From positions 1 to 45,381 of the forward strand of contig NZ_PTIR01000033.1 of assembly GCF_002934455.1 (NCBI RefSeq): DNA of 45,381 bases, read 5' to 3'. The notes under the pieces were generated by a model. The model saw nothing but the letters and a program-made list of their open reading frames with translations. It was not told the origin of the DNA and did no database searches. The DNA comes from Trinickia symbiotica. GTDB taxonomy: Bacteria > Pseudomonadota > Gammaproteobacteria > Burkholderiales > Burkholderiaceae. The position numbers and the translations under genes are program-made. Numbering within the stretch: position 1 is the first letter of the stretch; every line of letters begins with the position of its first letter. This document shows, in pieces, positions 16,083-25,600 of this stretch.

Positions 16083-18920
16083 TCATGCCAGCCTGCCGTG
16101 GCATTGTTTGTACTTCTTGCCGCTTCCGCACGGGCACGGATCGTTGCGCCCGACTTTCGGCACGCTGCCCGCGGCGGATTGCGCGCCTGCGGTGGCATGA
16201 GCACCGTGGCTCATCGCCTCGCCGACCATCTGGGCCGTTGCGTCGGCCGCCGTGGGCGCCGCGACCGCGGCCGCGGCCGCGGCCGTCGCCGTCGCGGCCT
16301 CATCGGCGAATTCGGCGTGGCGGAACTCGACGTTCTCGATGTGGCCGCCCTGCTCTTCGTATTGCTCCGTGGCCTCCTCGAGTTGCTCGGGCGACTGGAT
16401 CCGCACGTTCATCACGATGCGCGTGACCTCGGTCTTGACAATATTGAGCAGCGCCTCGAAGAGCTCGAACGCTTCGCGCTTGTACTCCTGCTTGGGGTTC
16501 TTCTGCGCGTAGCCGCGCAGATGGATCCCTTGCCGCAGATGGTCGAGCGCGGCGAGATGCTCGCGCCAAAAGCGATCGAGCGTTTGCAGCATGATCGAGC
16601 GCTCGAATGCACTGAACGCTTCGCGCCCGACGAGGGTGACCTTCGCCTCGTAGGCTTCGTCCGCGGCCGCGAGCACGGCTTCGACGATGTCTTCGGCATC
16701 GAGCGACTGCGACTCGCTGATCATCTCCTGGACCGCGAGATCGAGCTGCCAGTCACTGCGCAGCGCCTCTTCGAGTTCGGGCGCCTGCCACTGTTCTTCG
16801 ATGCTGCCCGCGGGGATGAATTGATGGACCACGTCCGTAATCACGGCATGGCGCATTGCCGCGATCGTTTCGGTGATGTCGTGCGCCTCGAGCAACTCGT
16901 TGCGCTGCTGATAGATAACCTTGCGCTGATCGTTCGCGACGTCGTCGTACTCGAGCAGTTGCTTGCGAATATCGAAGTTGCGCGCCTCGACCTTGCGCTG
17001 CGCCGATTCGATCGAGCGCGTGACGATGCCGGCCTCGATCGCCTCGCCTTCGGGCATGCGCAGGCGGTCCATGATCGCGCGCACGCGGTCGCCCGCGAAA
17101 ATGCGCAGCAGCGGATCCTCGAGCGAAAGATAAAACCGCGACGAACCCGGGTCGCCCTGACGGCCCGCGCGGCCGCGCAGCTGGTTGTCGATGCGGCGCG
17201 ACTCGTGCCGCTCGGTGCCGACGATATGAAGGCCACCCGCTGCCTTCACCTGATCGTGCAGCGCTTGCCACTCGTCATAAAGTGCCTGGGCCCGGGAAGC
17301 CTTCTCCTCGGGAGAGAGCGACGGATCGGCCTCGAGTAGCGCGGCTTGCTTCTCGGCATTGCCGCCCAGCACGATGTCGGTGCCGCGGCCCGCCATGTTC
17401 GTGGCGATCGTGATGCGCTTCGGCCGCCCCGCTTCCGCGACGATCCCGGCCTCACGCGCGTGCTGCTTCGCGTTCAGCACTTCGTGCGGCAAACCCGCCT
17501 TCGTCAGCAGGTTCGAGAGCAGCTCTGAATTCTCGATCGAAGTGGTGCCGACGAGGACCGGCTGCCCGCGCTCGTAGCATTCGCGGATATCGCGGATTAC
17601 CGCGTCATAACGCTCCTTTGCCGTCTTGTAGATCTGATCCTGCAGATCGATTCGCTTCGGTGGCCGGTTCGTCGGAATGACGACCGTCTCGAGGCCATAG
17701 ATCTCGTTGAACTCGTAGGCCTCGGTATCCGCTGTGCCCGTCATGCCCGAGAGCTTCACGTACATGCGGAAATAGTTCTGGAACGTGATCGAGGCGAGCG
17801 TCTGGTTCTCGCTCTGGATCTTCACGTGCTCCTTCGCCTCGACCGCCTGGTGCAGCCCGTCGGACCAGCGGCGGCCCGGCATCAGCCGGCCCGTGAACTC
17901 GTCCACGATGATGACTTCGCCGTTCTGCACCACGTAGTGCTGGTCGCGGAAGAACAGCGTATGCGCGCGCAGTGCCGCGTAGACGTGGTGCATCAGCGTG
18001 ATGTTCTGCGGCGCGTAAAGACTTTCGCCCTCGGCGATCAAGCCCCACTCGAACAACATCCGCTCGGCCTTCTCATGGCCCGATTCGGTCAGATAGACCT
18101 GGCGCGACTTTTCGTCGAGCGTGTAGTCACCGGGCTTCTCGACGCCCGTCCCGTCGGCGCGCTCCTCGCCGATCTGCCGCTCGAGCAGCGGCGGCAGCGC
18201 GTTCATGCGGACATATAGATCCGTATGGTCTTCGGCCTGCCCCGAGATGATCAGCGGCGTACGGGCCTCGTCGATGAGGATCGAGTCCACTTCGTCGACG
18301 ATCGCGAAGTTGAGCGAGCGCTGCACGCGCGCGCTCGTCTCGTAGACCATGTTGTCGCGCAGATAGTCGAATCCGAACTCGTTGTTCGTGCCGTACGTGA
18401 TATCGGCCGCATAAGCCTCCTGCTTGGAGGCATGATCCATTTGCGACAGATTGACGCCGACGCCGAGGCCGAGAAAGTTATAGAGCTTGCCCATCCACTC
18501 GGCGTCGCGCTGAGCGAGGTAGTCGTTGACCGTCACGACGTGTACGCCGCGGCCCGAGAGCGCATTGAGATAAGCGGCGAGCGTGGCGACGAGCGTCTTG
18601 CCCTCACCCGTGCGCATTTCGGCGATCTTGCCGTAATGGAGTGCCATGCCGCCGATCAACTGCACGTCGAAGTGCCGCATCTTCAAGACGCGTCGGCTCG
18701 CCTCGCGACAGACGGCGAACGCCTCGGGCAGCAGCTTGTCGAGCGATTCCCCGCTCGCCACGCGCTGGCGGAACTCGTCCGTTTTGGCGCGCAGTTGCTC
18801 GTCCGTCAATTGCTCGATCTGCGGCTCGAGCGAATTGATCACCGCAACGGTCTTTAGGTACTGCTTGATCAGCCGCTGATTGCGGCTGCCAAAAATCTTT
18901 TGGAGAAAACCGGTGGTCAT
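16083..18920 (-). CDS. secA: Preprotein translocase ATPase SecA
   Basis: The motor of Sec-dependent export, driving unfolded preproteins through SecYEG. It is 945 residues, slightly longer than the roughly 900 of E. coli. Visible are the N-terminus starting [13 protein letters not shown], Walker A M-R-T-G-E-G-K-T at about 100-107, the DEAD-box-like [15 protein letters not shown] and the second nucleotide fold ([10 protein letters not shown]). The C-terminal SEC-C zinc tail is [20 protein letters not shown] long Ala/Thr tract sits in the linker before the zinc tail. The ATG at 18920 is chosen by homology; the frame stays open further upstream. TAAAAT (complement at 19043-19048) could be its -10. 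Confidence 0.97.
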   Translation of the reverse strand: MTTGFLQKIFGSRNQRLIKQYLKTVAVINSLEPQIEQLTDEQLRAKTDEFRQRVASGESLDKLLPEAFAVCREASRRVLKMRHFDVQLIGGMALHYGKIAEMRTGEGKTLVATLAAYLNALSGRGVHVVTVNDYLAQRDAEWMGKLYNFLGLGVGVNLSQMDHASKQEAYAADITYGTNNEFGFDYLRDNMVYETSARVQRSLNFAIVDEVDSILIDEARTPLIISGQAEDHTDLYVRMNALPPLLERQIGEERADGTGVEKPGDYTLDEKSRQVYLTESGHEKAERMLFEWGLIAEGESLYAPQNITLMHHVYAALRAHTLFFRDQHYVVQNGEVIIVDEFTGRLMPGRRWSDGLHQAVEAKEHVKIQSENQTLASITFQNYFRMYVKLSGMTGTADTEAYEFNEIYGLETVVIPTNRPPKRIDLQDQIYKTAKERYDAVIRDIRECYERGQPVLVGTTSIENSELLSNLLTKAGLPHEVLNAKQHAREAGIVAEAGRPKRITIATNMAGRGTDIVLGGNAEKQAALLEADPSLSPEEKASRAQALYDEWQALHDQVKAAGGLHIVGTERHESRRIDNQLRGRAGRQGDPGSSRFYLSLEDPLLRIFAGDRVRAIMDRLRMPEGEAIEAGIVTRSIESAQRKVEARNFDIRKQLLEYDDVANDQRKVIYQQRNELLEAHDITETIAAMRHAVITDVVHQFIPAGSIEEQWQAPELEEALRSDWQLDLAVQEMISESQSLDAEDIVEAVLAAADEAYEAKVTLVGREAFSAFERSIMLQTLDRFWREHLAALDHLRQGIHLRGYAQKNPKQEYKREAFELFEALLNIVKTEVTRIVMNVRIQSPEQLEEATEQYEEQGGHIENVEFRHAEFADEAATATAAAAAAVAAPTAADATAQMVGEAMSHGAHATAGAQSAAGSVPKVGRNDPCPCGSGKKYKQCHGRLA

Positions 18921-19161
18921 CGGTCGGTTTGCGTCGCGGCTTCGGTCGGTCCGCACGCGAAGTGCGGCTCGCGGAGAGGGCTCCGCGGGATGCCGAATCG
19001 TATGGCCTCGGCGGCTTATCCATGAGTGAATTCGAATCGCGGATTTTAGCACGCGAGACTTAATGTGCCGTGTCAGTAGCGGGGCAGGCCGGACGCGGCC
19101 GCGCCCCGCTCTGGCGGCGGCGAGCGCGGCGTGAAGCGACGGCAAAGGTACAATCGCGCCC

Positions 19162-19662
19162 ATGAGCCGTTTTTCGCGATCATCCCCCCCCGCCGGGCCG
19201 GCCCGGCCGCAACCGCTCGCCGAGGTGCTCGGCCGTACCGATGCGTTCGCGGCGCTGCGCGCCGGCGTCGAGCAGATTTCGGCGCTCGAGCGCGATCTCG
19301 CGCAATTGCTGCCCGACTATCTGGCAACGAGCGTGGAGCCCGGCTTCATCAAGGACGGCGCGCTGACGCTCTTCGCCGCGCATAGCGCGCTCGCGGCGCG
19401 GCTCAGGCACCTCGAGCCCCGGCTCGTCGCCGAATTGCAGCAACGCGGCTGGAACGTGCGCACGCTTGCCGTGAAGGTGCGGCCCAAGACCGAGGCGCGG
19501 GCCCCGCGACCGAAAGAGGCACGCATGACGCCGATCGGCGCGGCGGCATTGCGCACGCTGAGCGAAACACTGCCGCCCTCGCCACTGACGGCCGCGCTCG
19601 CCCGCATGGCGGCGCGCCACGGCGCGGGCCAATCCGCCGGCGACGGCAAGAAAAACAAATAG
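19162..19662 (+). CDS. DUF721 (DciA-like) domain protein
   Basis: A 166-residue cytoplasmic protein with a DUF721/DciA-like domain at about 40-115: an N-terminal helix [16 protein letters not shown], then [25 protein letters not shown] and V-K-V-R-P. DciA proteins help load the replicative helicase in bacteria lacking DnaC; whether this short version does so is unknown. N- and C-terminal tails are Pro/Ala/Lys-rich and probably disordered. It is transcribed divergently from secA and converges on lpxC. A gene of this type next to secA and lpxC is common in betaproteobacteria. Confidence 0.8.
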   Translation: MSRFSRSSPPAGPARPQPLAEVLGRTDAFAALRAGVEQISALERDLAQLLPDYLATSVEPGFIKDGALTLFAAHSALAARLRHLEPRLVAELQQRGWNVRTLAVKVRPKTEARAPRPKEARMTPIGAAALRTLSETLPPSPLTAALARMAARHGAGQSAGDGKKNK

Positions 19663-19764
19663 GCGGCGATGCTCGGAGCAAGGCCGCCTTTGTGTGTCAC
19701 GACTATCGCCGAATCAGTGGCTCAGCACTGTCGCAAAGCGTGCAACAGGCAATCCGCAGGGCTT

Positions 19765-20682
19765 TCAGGCGAATGCCGTCTGTGCGTCGTAGCCGAACCC
19801 GCGCGGCGCGTGTTGCGCATCCTCGAACGCGACGATCTCATAAGCGTCTTCGCGAGCGAGCAGCTCGCGCAGCAACGCATTGTTGAGGCCATGCCCCGAT
19901 TTGTACGCGGTGTAAGACGCCAATAGCGGATGGCCGATGACATAAAGATCGCCGATCGCATCGAGCATCTTGTGCTTTACGAACTCGTCGTCGTAACGAA
20001 GTCCGTCGTTATTGAGGATGCGGTATTCGTCGAGCACGATCGCATTGTCCATGCTGCCGCCGCGCGCGAGGCCGAGCTCACGCATCATTTCGACTTCGTG
20101 CGCAAAGCCGAAAGTGCGTGCGCGGGCAATTTCACGAACATACGACGTCGTCGCGAAATCGACTTCGAGCGCCTGTCCCGTCTTGTCGACAGCCGGGTGA
20201 TGGAAATCGATCGTGAATTTGAGCTTGAAGCCGAAATAGGGCTCAACGCGCGCGAACTTGTCGCCGTCGCGCACTTCGACAGGCTTCGTCACCTTGATGA
20301 ACTTCTTCAGCGCGTCCTGCTCCTGAATGCCGGCCGACTGCATCAGGAAGACGAACGATGCCGCGCTGCCGTCCATGATCGGAATCTCTTCGGCCGTCAC
20401 GTCGACATAGAGATTGTCGATCCCGAGGCCGGCGCAGGCCGACATCAGATGCTCGACGGTCGAAACGCGCGCGCCATCCTTTTGCAGCACGGAAGCAAGA
20501 CGTGTGTCGCCGATCGCGAGCGCCGAAGCCGGAATATCGACGGGGCTCGGCAAATCGACGCGCGTGAACACAATGCCGGTGTTCGCGGCAGCGGGACGGA
20601 GCGTCAGATCGACCTTGCGTCCTGAATGGAGGCCAATGCCGACTGTCTTGACGATCGATTTGATAGTGCGTTGCTTCAGCAT
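19765..20682 (-). CDS. lpxC: UDP-3-O-acyl-N-acetylglucosamine deacetylase LpxC
   Basis: The committed, zinc-dependent step of lipid A synthesis in the cytoplasm. It is 305 residues from the ATG at 20682, the usual length; a second ATG six bases upstream would add Met-Thr. Key residues seen are the zinc ligand His78 in S-T-V-E-H-L-M-S, the substrate loop [12 protein letters not shown], and the second zinc and acid/base segment [11 protein letters not shown] with the later G-H-G-L-N-N. It stands 627 bp downstream of ftsZ behind its own strong-looking promoter, so it is likely transcribed separately from the division operon. Confidence 0.96.
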   Translation of the reverse strand: MLKQRTIKSIVKTVGIGLHSGRKVDLTLRPAAANTGIVFTRVDLPSPVDIPASALAIGDTRLASVLQKDGARVSTVEHLMSACAGLGIDNLYVDVTAEEIPIMDGSAASFVFLMQSAGIQEQDALKKFIKVTKPVEVRDGDKFARVEPYFGFKLKFTIDFHHPAVDKTGQALEVDFATTSYVREIARARTFGFAHEVEMMRELGLARGGSMDNAIVLDEYRILNNDGLRYDDEFVKHKMLDAIGDLYVIGHPLLASYTAYKSGHGLNNALLRELLAREDAYEIVAFEDAQHAPRGFGYDAQTAFA

Positions 20683-20733
20683 GGTCATTCGTCGATTGGA
20701 AATATCAATCGCGCTTCTTGTTTCATAGTACGG

Positions 20734-20762
20734 ATTATACCGTATTGGCGTGCCGCTGTCTT
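20734..20762 (-). promoter_or_regulatory. Sigma-70 promoter of lpxC
   Basis: On the minus strand, TATAAT (20739 to 20734) is a perfect -10 box and AAGACA (20762 to 20757) lies exactly 17 bp upstream as -35. The start site would be near 20727, about 45 bases before the lpxC ATG. The -10 sits inside a small dyad, ACGG-TATAAT-CCGT, where a regulator could bind. Confidence 0.65.
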
Positions 20763-21315
20763 GCTGCCGTACGTATCAGTGTGTTTCTTCCCGTTACCCG
20801 AGGGCGTAACGGCATCCGGCGCCCGGAACGGAGGCATTCCCGGGCGCCGGCGATTCGCTGGCGGTACATCGAACGTTAGAAAGCGACTCGAAAGAGCAGG
20901 GCAGACGTGGCCTCGGCGCAACGCTTTGCGCCGGTTTTTTCGTCGAAGCGACGGCCGTCGACGTCTTCCGTCCGCGCGATCGCACTCCGCGCATCTTGCC
21001 CGAGATGCGCGCCTTTCGCACGGCAGGGAGCCTCGACGCAGACCGCGCGCCGCCAACCTATCTTGCGGCCCGCTGCCAGATCCGTCTGTCGCAGGGCGCT
21101 TCGCAGACTCGCGTGCGCCGTGCGCCGCCGCGCGCCGCCACCGGACGCATACGAGCCGACAGCCTGCCGACCCGCTTCGCCGATGTGCCGCGCACGGTCG
21201 CCCCGGCCGCGCGTCCGAGAAGACGCGGCCGTCTTGCGCCGTTGCCGTTCAACATGCTCAGCCCTTCGTGCGCTCGCAAGCGCTCATCGCGCGACGCCGT
21301 CCGGCGCCGCGCGCG
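20763..21315. other. Large ftsZ-lpxC intergenic region without a recognisable gene
   Basis: No reading frame on either strand gives a protein-like sequence; the open frames are Arg/Ala/Pro-rich shadows of GC-rich DNA. It holds an 11-bp perfect hairpin (CCGGCGCCCGG at about 20817-20827, repeated inverted at 20840-20850), a T-tailed terminator at 20914-20940 and another dyad near 21206-21232. I searched for remnants of a protein gene and found none I could support. Confidence 0.5.
20914..20940 (+). terminator. Orphan rightward intrinsic terminator
   Basis: CGGCGCAA (20914-20921) pairs with TTGCGCCG (20926-20933) around a CGCT loop, followed by G and six T (20935-20940). It is oriented to end plus-strand transcription, yet no plus-strand gene lies upstream of it before lpxC. 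In the minus direction the stem is not followed by T residues, so it is a poor ftsZ terminator. It may end an unannotated small RNA or antisense transcript. Confidence 0.6.
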
Positions 21316-22524
21316 TCAGTCCGCCTGCTTGCGCAAAAACGCCGGGATGTCGTACGTGTCGACGCCCTTTTCCTGCAGCGCCTGCACGTGCGAAGCGGCG
21401 GTTTCGCGCGAGTTGCGCCAGACGGCCGGCGTGTCGAACGCGCCGTAATCGGCCGACGACGTCGCGTGCGGCGTCGCATAGCCGTGATGCACGGCGCTGA
21501 CGGGCTGGTTGTCCGTGCCCGTGCGCAGGAGCGTCATCGGTGCCGATTGCTGCTTTTTCGCGGCGCTCGCGGCGGTACGGCCAAGACCCGTCGCGACGAC
21601 GGTCACGCGCAACGCATCGCCCATCGCGTCGTCGTAGACGGCGCCGAAGATGACGGTCGCGTCTTCAGCCGCGTAGCTCTTGATCGTGTTCATGACTTCG
21701 CGCGTTTCCGACAGGCGCAGCGAACGGCTCGACGTGATGTTGACGAGCACGCCGCGCGCACCCGACAGATCGACGCCTTCGAGCAGCGGGCTCGCAACGG
21801 CCTGCTCGGCGGCGAGCCGTGCCCGATCGACGCCGGCCACGGTCGCCGTGCCCATCATCGCCTTGCCCTGCTCGCCCATCACCGTCTTCACGTCTTCGAA
21901 GTCGACGTTCACGAGACCGTCGACGTTGATGATCTCCGCAATGCCGGCCACCGCGTTGTTGAGCACATCGTCAGCGCACTGGAAGCACTTGTCCATTTCG
22001 GCGTCATCGCCCATCACCTCGAACAGCTTGTCGTTCAGGACGACGATCAGCGAGTCGACGTGATCCTCCAGTTGCTGCGAACCTGCTTCCGCCACGCGCA
22101 TCCGCTTGCCGCCCTCGAACTCGAACGGTTTGCTGACGACGCCGACGGTCAGGATGCCCATCTCCTTGGCGATTTGCGCGACCACGGGCGCCGCGCCCGT
22201 ACCCGTGCCGCCGCCCATGCCGGCCGTGATGAAGACCATGTGCGCGCCGCGCAGCGCATCGGCGATCCGCTCGCGCGCCTCTTCGGCCGCCGCGCGCCCC
22301 ATCTCGGGCTTCGCACCGGCGCCGAGGCCCGTGTTGCCGAGCTGGATCACGTGCGACGCGCGCGAGCGCGCGAGCGCCTGCGCATCGGTGTTCATGACGA
22401 CGAAATCGACGCCTTGCACCCCCTTGTTGATCATATGCTGCACGGCGTTGCCGCCGGCACCCCCAACGCCGACCACCTTGATGATGGTGCCGCTGGTTTC
22501 CGTTTCCAACATCTGGAATTCCAT
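21316..22524 (-). CDS. ftsZ: Cell division GTPase FtsZ
   Basis: The tubulin homologue that polymerises into the Z-ring. It is 402 residues with a strong GGAGG ribosome site. The nucleotide fold begins K-V-V-G-V-G-G-A-G-G-N-A-V, the tubulin signature G-G-G-T-G-T-G is at residues 104-110, and the T7 synergy loop is N-V-D-F-E-D-V. A linker of about 60 residues leads to the C-terminal peptide Y-D-I-P-A-F-L-R-K that binds FtsA and ZapD. It is the last gene of the dcw run, separated from ftsA by 105 bp that could carry a regulatory hairpin. Confidence 0.98.
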   Translation of the reverse strand: MEFQMLETETSGTIIKVVGVGGAGGNAVQHMINKGVQGVDFVVMNTDAQALARSRASHVIQLGNTGLGAGAKPEMGRAAAEEARERIADALRGAHMVFITAGMGGGTGTGAAPVVAQIAKEMGILTVGVVSKPFEFEGGKRMRVAEAGSQQLEDHVDSLIVVLNDKLFEVMGDDAEMDKCFQCADDVLNNAVAGIAEIINVDGLVNVDFEDVKTVMGEQGKAMMGTATVAGVDRARLAAEQAVASPLLEGVDLSGARGVLVNITSSRSLRLSETREVMNTIKSYAAEDATVIFGAVYDDAMGDALRVTVVATGLGRTAASAAKKQQSAPMTLLRTGTDNQPVSAVHHGYATPHATSSADYGAFDTPAVWRNSRETAASHVQALQEKGVDTYDIPAFLRKQAD

Positions 22525-22540
22525 ATTGCCTCCGTCAAGA

Positions 22541-22587
22541 AAAAATCCCGCTCTCGGCCGTTATTCGGCAAGGGATCGGGCAATCCC
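22541..22587 (-). promoter_or_regulatory. Possible attenuator hairpin in the ftsA-ftsZ gap
   Basis: On the minus strand, ATCCC (about 22577-22573) can pair with GGGAT (about 22550-22546), enclosing a nested GCCG-AATAA-CGGC hairpin, and six T residues follow directly before the ftsZ ribosome site. This looks like a weak terminator or attenuator that would lower read-through from ftsA into ftsZ. Confidence 0.3.
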
Positions 22588-22629
22588 CTGTCGCGCGCAA
22601 GCCGCCGGCGCCGGCGCGAATTCAAAAAT

Positions 22630-23862
22630 TCAAAAATTGCCCAAAAACCAATCCTTCATGCGCGAGAAGACCTGCCCCATCGATCCCGACTGCACGGCGA
22701 CCTTGCGGCCGCGCATGCGCTGCGACGAGCCTTCGACGAGCAGCCCCATCGCCGTCGAATAGCGCGGATTGCGCACGACGTCGGCCAGGCCGCCCGCGTA
22801 CTCGGGCACGCCGATGCGTACCGGCTTCAGGAAGATGTCCTCGCCGAGCTCGACCATGCCCGGCATCATCGATGCGCCGCCCGTCAGCACGACACCCGAG
22901 CTCAAGAGCTCCTCGTACCCGGACTCGCGCACGACCTGATGCACGAGCGAGAAGAGTTCTTCGACGCGCGGCTCGATGACGGCCGCGAGCGCTTGGCGCG
23001 ACAGCGTGCGCGGCCCGCGCTCGCCGAGCCCCGGCACTTCGATCATTTCGTCTGGGTCGGCGAGCGCCTGCTTCGCGATGCCGTAGCCGACCTTGATGTC
23101 CTCGGCGTCGGGCGTCGGCGTGCGCAGCGCCATCGCGATGTCGCTCGTCACCTGGTCGCCCGCGATCGGGATCACGGCCGTATGGCGAATCGCGCCCTCG
23201 CTGAAGATCGCGATGTCGGTCGTGCCGCCGCCGATGTCGACGAGCACGACGCCGAGCTCCTTCTCGTCTTCGGTCAGCACCGCGAGCGACGACGCGAGCG
23301 GCTGCAGGATCAGATCGTTGACCTCGAGGCCGCAGCGGCGCACGCACTTGACGATGTTCTGCGCGGCCGACACGGCACCGGTCACGATGTGCACCTTCAC
23401 CTCGAGGCGGATGCCGCTCATGCCGATCGGCTCACGCACGTCTTCCTGCCCGTCGATGATGAATTCCTGCGTGAGGATGTGCAGCACCTGCTGATCCGTG
23501 GGAATGTTGATCGCCTTGGCCGTTTCGATCACGCGCGCGACGTCCGTCTGCGTGACCTCCTTGTCCTTGATCGCGACCATTCCGCTCGAGTTGAAACTGC
23601 GGATATGACTGCCCGCGATGCCGGTAAAGACGTTTGTGATCTTGCAATCGGCCATCAGTTCCGCTTCTTCGAGCGCGCGCTGGATCGATTGCACGGTGGC
23701 CTCGATATTGACCACCACGCCTTTCTTGAGCCCCTTCGATTCGCTTTGCCCAAGACCGATCACTTCGTAATGGCCTTCGCCCCGAAGCTCGGCGACGATC
23801 GCGACGACCTTGGCCGTGCCGATGTCGAGAGCAACCAGCAGATCTTTGTAGTCTTTACTCAT
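22630..23862 (-). CDS. ftsA: Cell division protein FtsA
   Basis: An actin-like ATPase that tethers FtsZ to the membrane and recruits later divisome proteins. It is 410 residues. The phosphate-1 loop is A-L-D-I-G-T-A-K-V at about 11-19, the SHS2 (1C) region includes I-A-G-S-H-I-R-S, the phosphate-2 loop is L-V-D-I-G-G-G-T-T-D-I and the adenosine motif is V-L-T-G-G-A-S-M-M-P-G. The C-terminal amphipathic membrane helix is visible as V-F-S-R-M-K-D-W-F-L. The ATG at 23862 is chosen by homology (M-S-K-D-Y-K-D-L); a longer upstream frame is spurious. It starts 26 bp after ftsQ. Confidence 0.97.
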   Translation of the reverse strand: MSKDYKDLLVALDIGTAKVVAIVAELRGEGHYEVIGLGQSESKGLKKGVVVNIEATVQSIQRALEEAELMADCKITNVFTGIAGSHIRSFNSSGMVAIKDKEVTQTDVARVIETAKAINIPTDQQVLHILTQEFIIDGQEDVREPIGMSGIRLEVKVHIVTGAVSAAQNIVKCVRRCGLEVNDLILQPLASSLAVLTEDEKELGVVLVDIGGGTTDIAIFSEGAIRHTAVIPIAGDQVTSDIAMALRTPTPDAEDIKVGYGIAKQALADPDEMIEVPGLGERGPRTLSRQALAAVIEPRVEELFSLVHQVVRESGYEELLSSGVVLTGGASMMPGMVELGEDIFLKPVRIGVPEYAGGLADVVRNPRYSTAMGLLVEGSSQRMRGRKVAVQSGSMGQVFSRMKDWFLGNF

Positions 23863-23888
23863 AGCGTGCTCATGTGTGGTTCTTTCTC

Positions 23889-24650
23889 TTACTTCTTGGG
23901 CTGCGCGGCGCTCGATGCATCGCCGATGAAACGCATCCCCGCCGCGCGAATCGCAAAGCCGTTCGGATAGCGCAAGTCCGCATATTCGATGTCGTTCCCC
24001 CAGCGCGCCGTCACTGCCTTCCATGCCGCGGTCAACCGCCGGCTGCGCTCCTCGAGCGTCGACGCGTTACGCTCACGGCCGTATTCGATCTCGGTGCCGT
24101 TCGACAGTTTCACGGTCCACGCATAACGCGGCGACAGCGTCACTTCCTCCGGCGTCGCCCCGATCGGCGCCAGCCACTGCTTGAATTCGAAGTAGCGCGC
24201 GACGACTTCCTTCGCCGTGCCCGGCGGACCGTCGAACGCGGGCAGTTCGTTATCGAGCTCGCCCTGGTTCGCCGTGAAAAGCTCCCCGTCGGCGGAAACG
24301 AGCTGATCGCTGCCCCACGTTCCGAGCGGCTTGTACTCCTCGAGGGTGACGGCGAGCGCGTTCGGCCACACACGCCGCACGCTTGCGCGTCGCACCCACG
24401 GCATCTGCTCGAACGCCTGCCTCGCCGCGTCGAGATCGACCGTGAAAAAGTTGCCCTTCAGGTGGCCGATCACACTCGCGCGCACGGTCGGCGTGTTGAT
24501 GTGATCGGTATCGCCGCCGATGAGAATGGCGGAAAGCGCAAACGACGGACGTTGCGCGAGCCAGATCCCGCCCGACGCGACGAGCGCGGCGAGCGCCAGC
24601 GCATAAAGCGCGTTGGCGGCGAGATTGAGCTGGCGAACGTTGTTCCACAT
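23889..24650 (-). CDS. ftsQ: Cell division protein FtsQ
   Basis: A bitopic inner-membrane protein that links cytoplasmic and periplasmic divisome parts through FtsB and FtsL. It is 253 residues: a short cytoplasmic N-terminus, one membrane helix at about 12-32, the POTRA domain (F-A-L-S-A-I-L-I-G-G-D through V-R-R-V-W-P-N-A-L-A-V-T-L-E-E) and the FtsQ/DivIB beta domain, ending D-L-R-Y-P-N-G-F-A-I-R. It follows ddl by 10 bp and precedes ftsA by 26 bp in the operon. Confidence 0.95.
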   Translation of the reverse strand: MWNNVRQLNLAANALYALALAALVASGGIWLAQRPSFALSAILIGGDTDHINTPTVRASVIGHLKGNFFTVDLDAARQAFEQMPWVRRASVRRVWPNALAVTLEEYKPLGTWGSDQLVSADGELFTANQGELDNELPAFDGPPGTAKEVVARYFEFKQWLAPIGATPEEVTLSPRYAWTVKLSNGTEIEYGRERNASTLEERSRRLTAAWKAVTARWGNDIEYADLRYPNGFAIRAAGMRFIGDASSAAQPKK

Positions 24651-24660
24651 GATGTGTGCG

Positions 24661-25599
24661 TCAGTCCTTGTCGAGCGTCAGCGCGAGCACCTCGACGACG
24701 AGCGCCTCGTAGCTGATGCCGACCGCGCGCGCCGCCTTCGGCGGCAACGAGTGATCGGTCATGCCAGGCGCCGTGTTCACTTCGAGGAAGTACGGGTTGC
24801 CGGCCGCGTCGAGCATGAAATCGGCCCGGCCCCAGTCGGTACAGCCGAGCACGTCGAACGCGCGACGCGAAAGCGCCTGCAGGCGCGCCTCCTCTTCGGG
24901 CGCGAGGCCGCACGGAATCAGGTATTGCGTGTCCTTCGCGACATACTTCGCGTGATAGTCGTAGAACTCGCCGGCCGGCACGATCTTGATGATCGGCAGC
25001 TCGAGCTTGCCCGCGATGCAGGCCGTGTACTCGCCGCCCTCGATGCTCTTCTCGACGAGCACGATCTTGTCGAACTTCGCCGCCTCCGCGAGCGCGGCCG
25101 GCAGCGTATCGGCGCTCTTCACCTTCGTCACGGCGACGCTCGACCCCTCACTCGCCGGCTTGACGAAGAGCGGCAAGCCGAGCTTGGCGACGATGGCCTG
25201 CGCCCGCGCCGCGTAATCGTCGCCGCGCATCACCGCCTCGAACGGCGGCGTCGGAATGCCGAGTTGCTGCCAGACGAGCTTCGTGCGGAACTTGTCGAGA
25301 CCGAGCGCCGAGCCGAGCACGCCGCTGCCCGTATAGCGAATGCCGTAAAAATCGAGCGCGCCCTGGAGCTGGCCGTTTTCGCCATAGCCACCGTGCAGTG
25401 CGTTGAACGCGCGCACGAAGCCCTCGTCTTTCAACGCGGAGAGCGGACGCTCGGACGGATCGAACGGATGCGCGTCGATGCCGGCCGCGCGCAGTCCCTG
25501 CAAGACCAGGCGCCCGGAATTGAGCGAGACCTCGCGCTCGGCGGATTCGCCACCGAGCAGCACCGCCACTTTGCCGAAACGTTTTGGATCGATATTCAT
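24661..25599 (-). CDS. ddl: D-alanine--D-alanine ligase
   Basis: ATP-grasp enzyme that makes the D-Ala-D-Ala dipeptide used by MurF. It is 312 residues. The N-terminal motif is [16 protein letters not shown], then [21 protein letters not shown] and the metal-binding end [11 protein letters not shown]. It is probably the DdlB-type copy found in dcw clusters. The ATG at 25599 lies one base after the murC stop; an ATG 15 bases earlier would overlap murC and is less conserved. Confidence 0.96.
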   Translation of the reverse strand: MNIDPKRFGKVAVLLGGESAEREVSLNSGRLVLQGLRAAGIDAHPFDPSERPLSALKDEGFVRAFNALHGGYGENGQLQGALDFYGIRYTGSGVLGSALGLDKFRTKLVWQQLGIPTPPFEAVMRGDDYAARAQAIVAKLGLPLFVKPASEGSSVAVTKVKSADTLPAALAEAAKFDKIVLVEKSIEGGEYTACIAGKLELPIIKIVPAGEFYDYHAKYVAKDTQYLIPCGLAPEEEARLQALSRRAFDVLGCTDWGRADFMLDAAGNPYFLEVNTAPGMTDHSLPPKAARAVGISYEALVVEVLALTLDKD

Positions 25600-25600
25600 G

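Noticed and set aside
20763-21315. A decayed protein gene between ftsZ and lpxC
   Set aside because: Reading all frames gave only Arg/Ala/Pro-rich strings without any recognisable family segment.
20626-23970. A 1,114-codon open frame on the plus strand opposite ftsZ, ftsA and lpxC
   Set aside because: It is antisense to three certain genes, is rich in Arg, His and Asp, and has no protein-like motif; it results from GC-rich codon bias.
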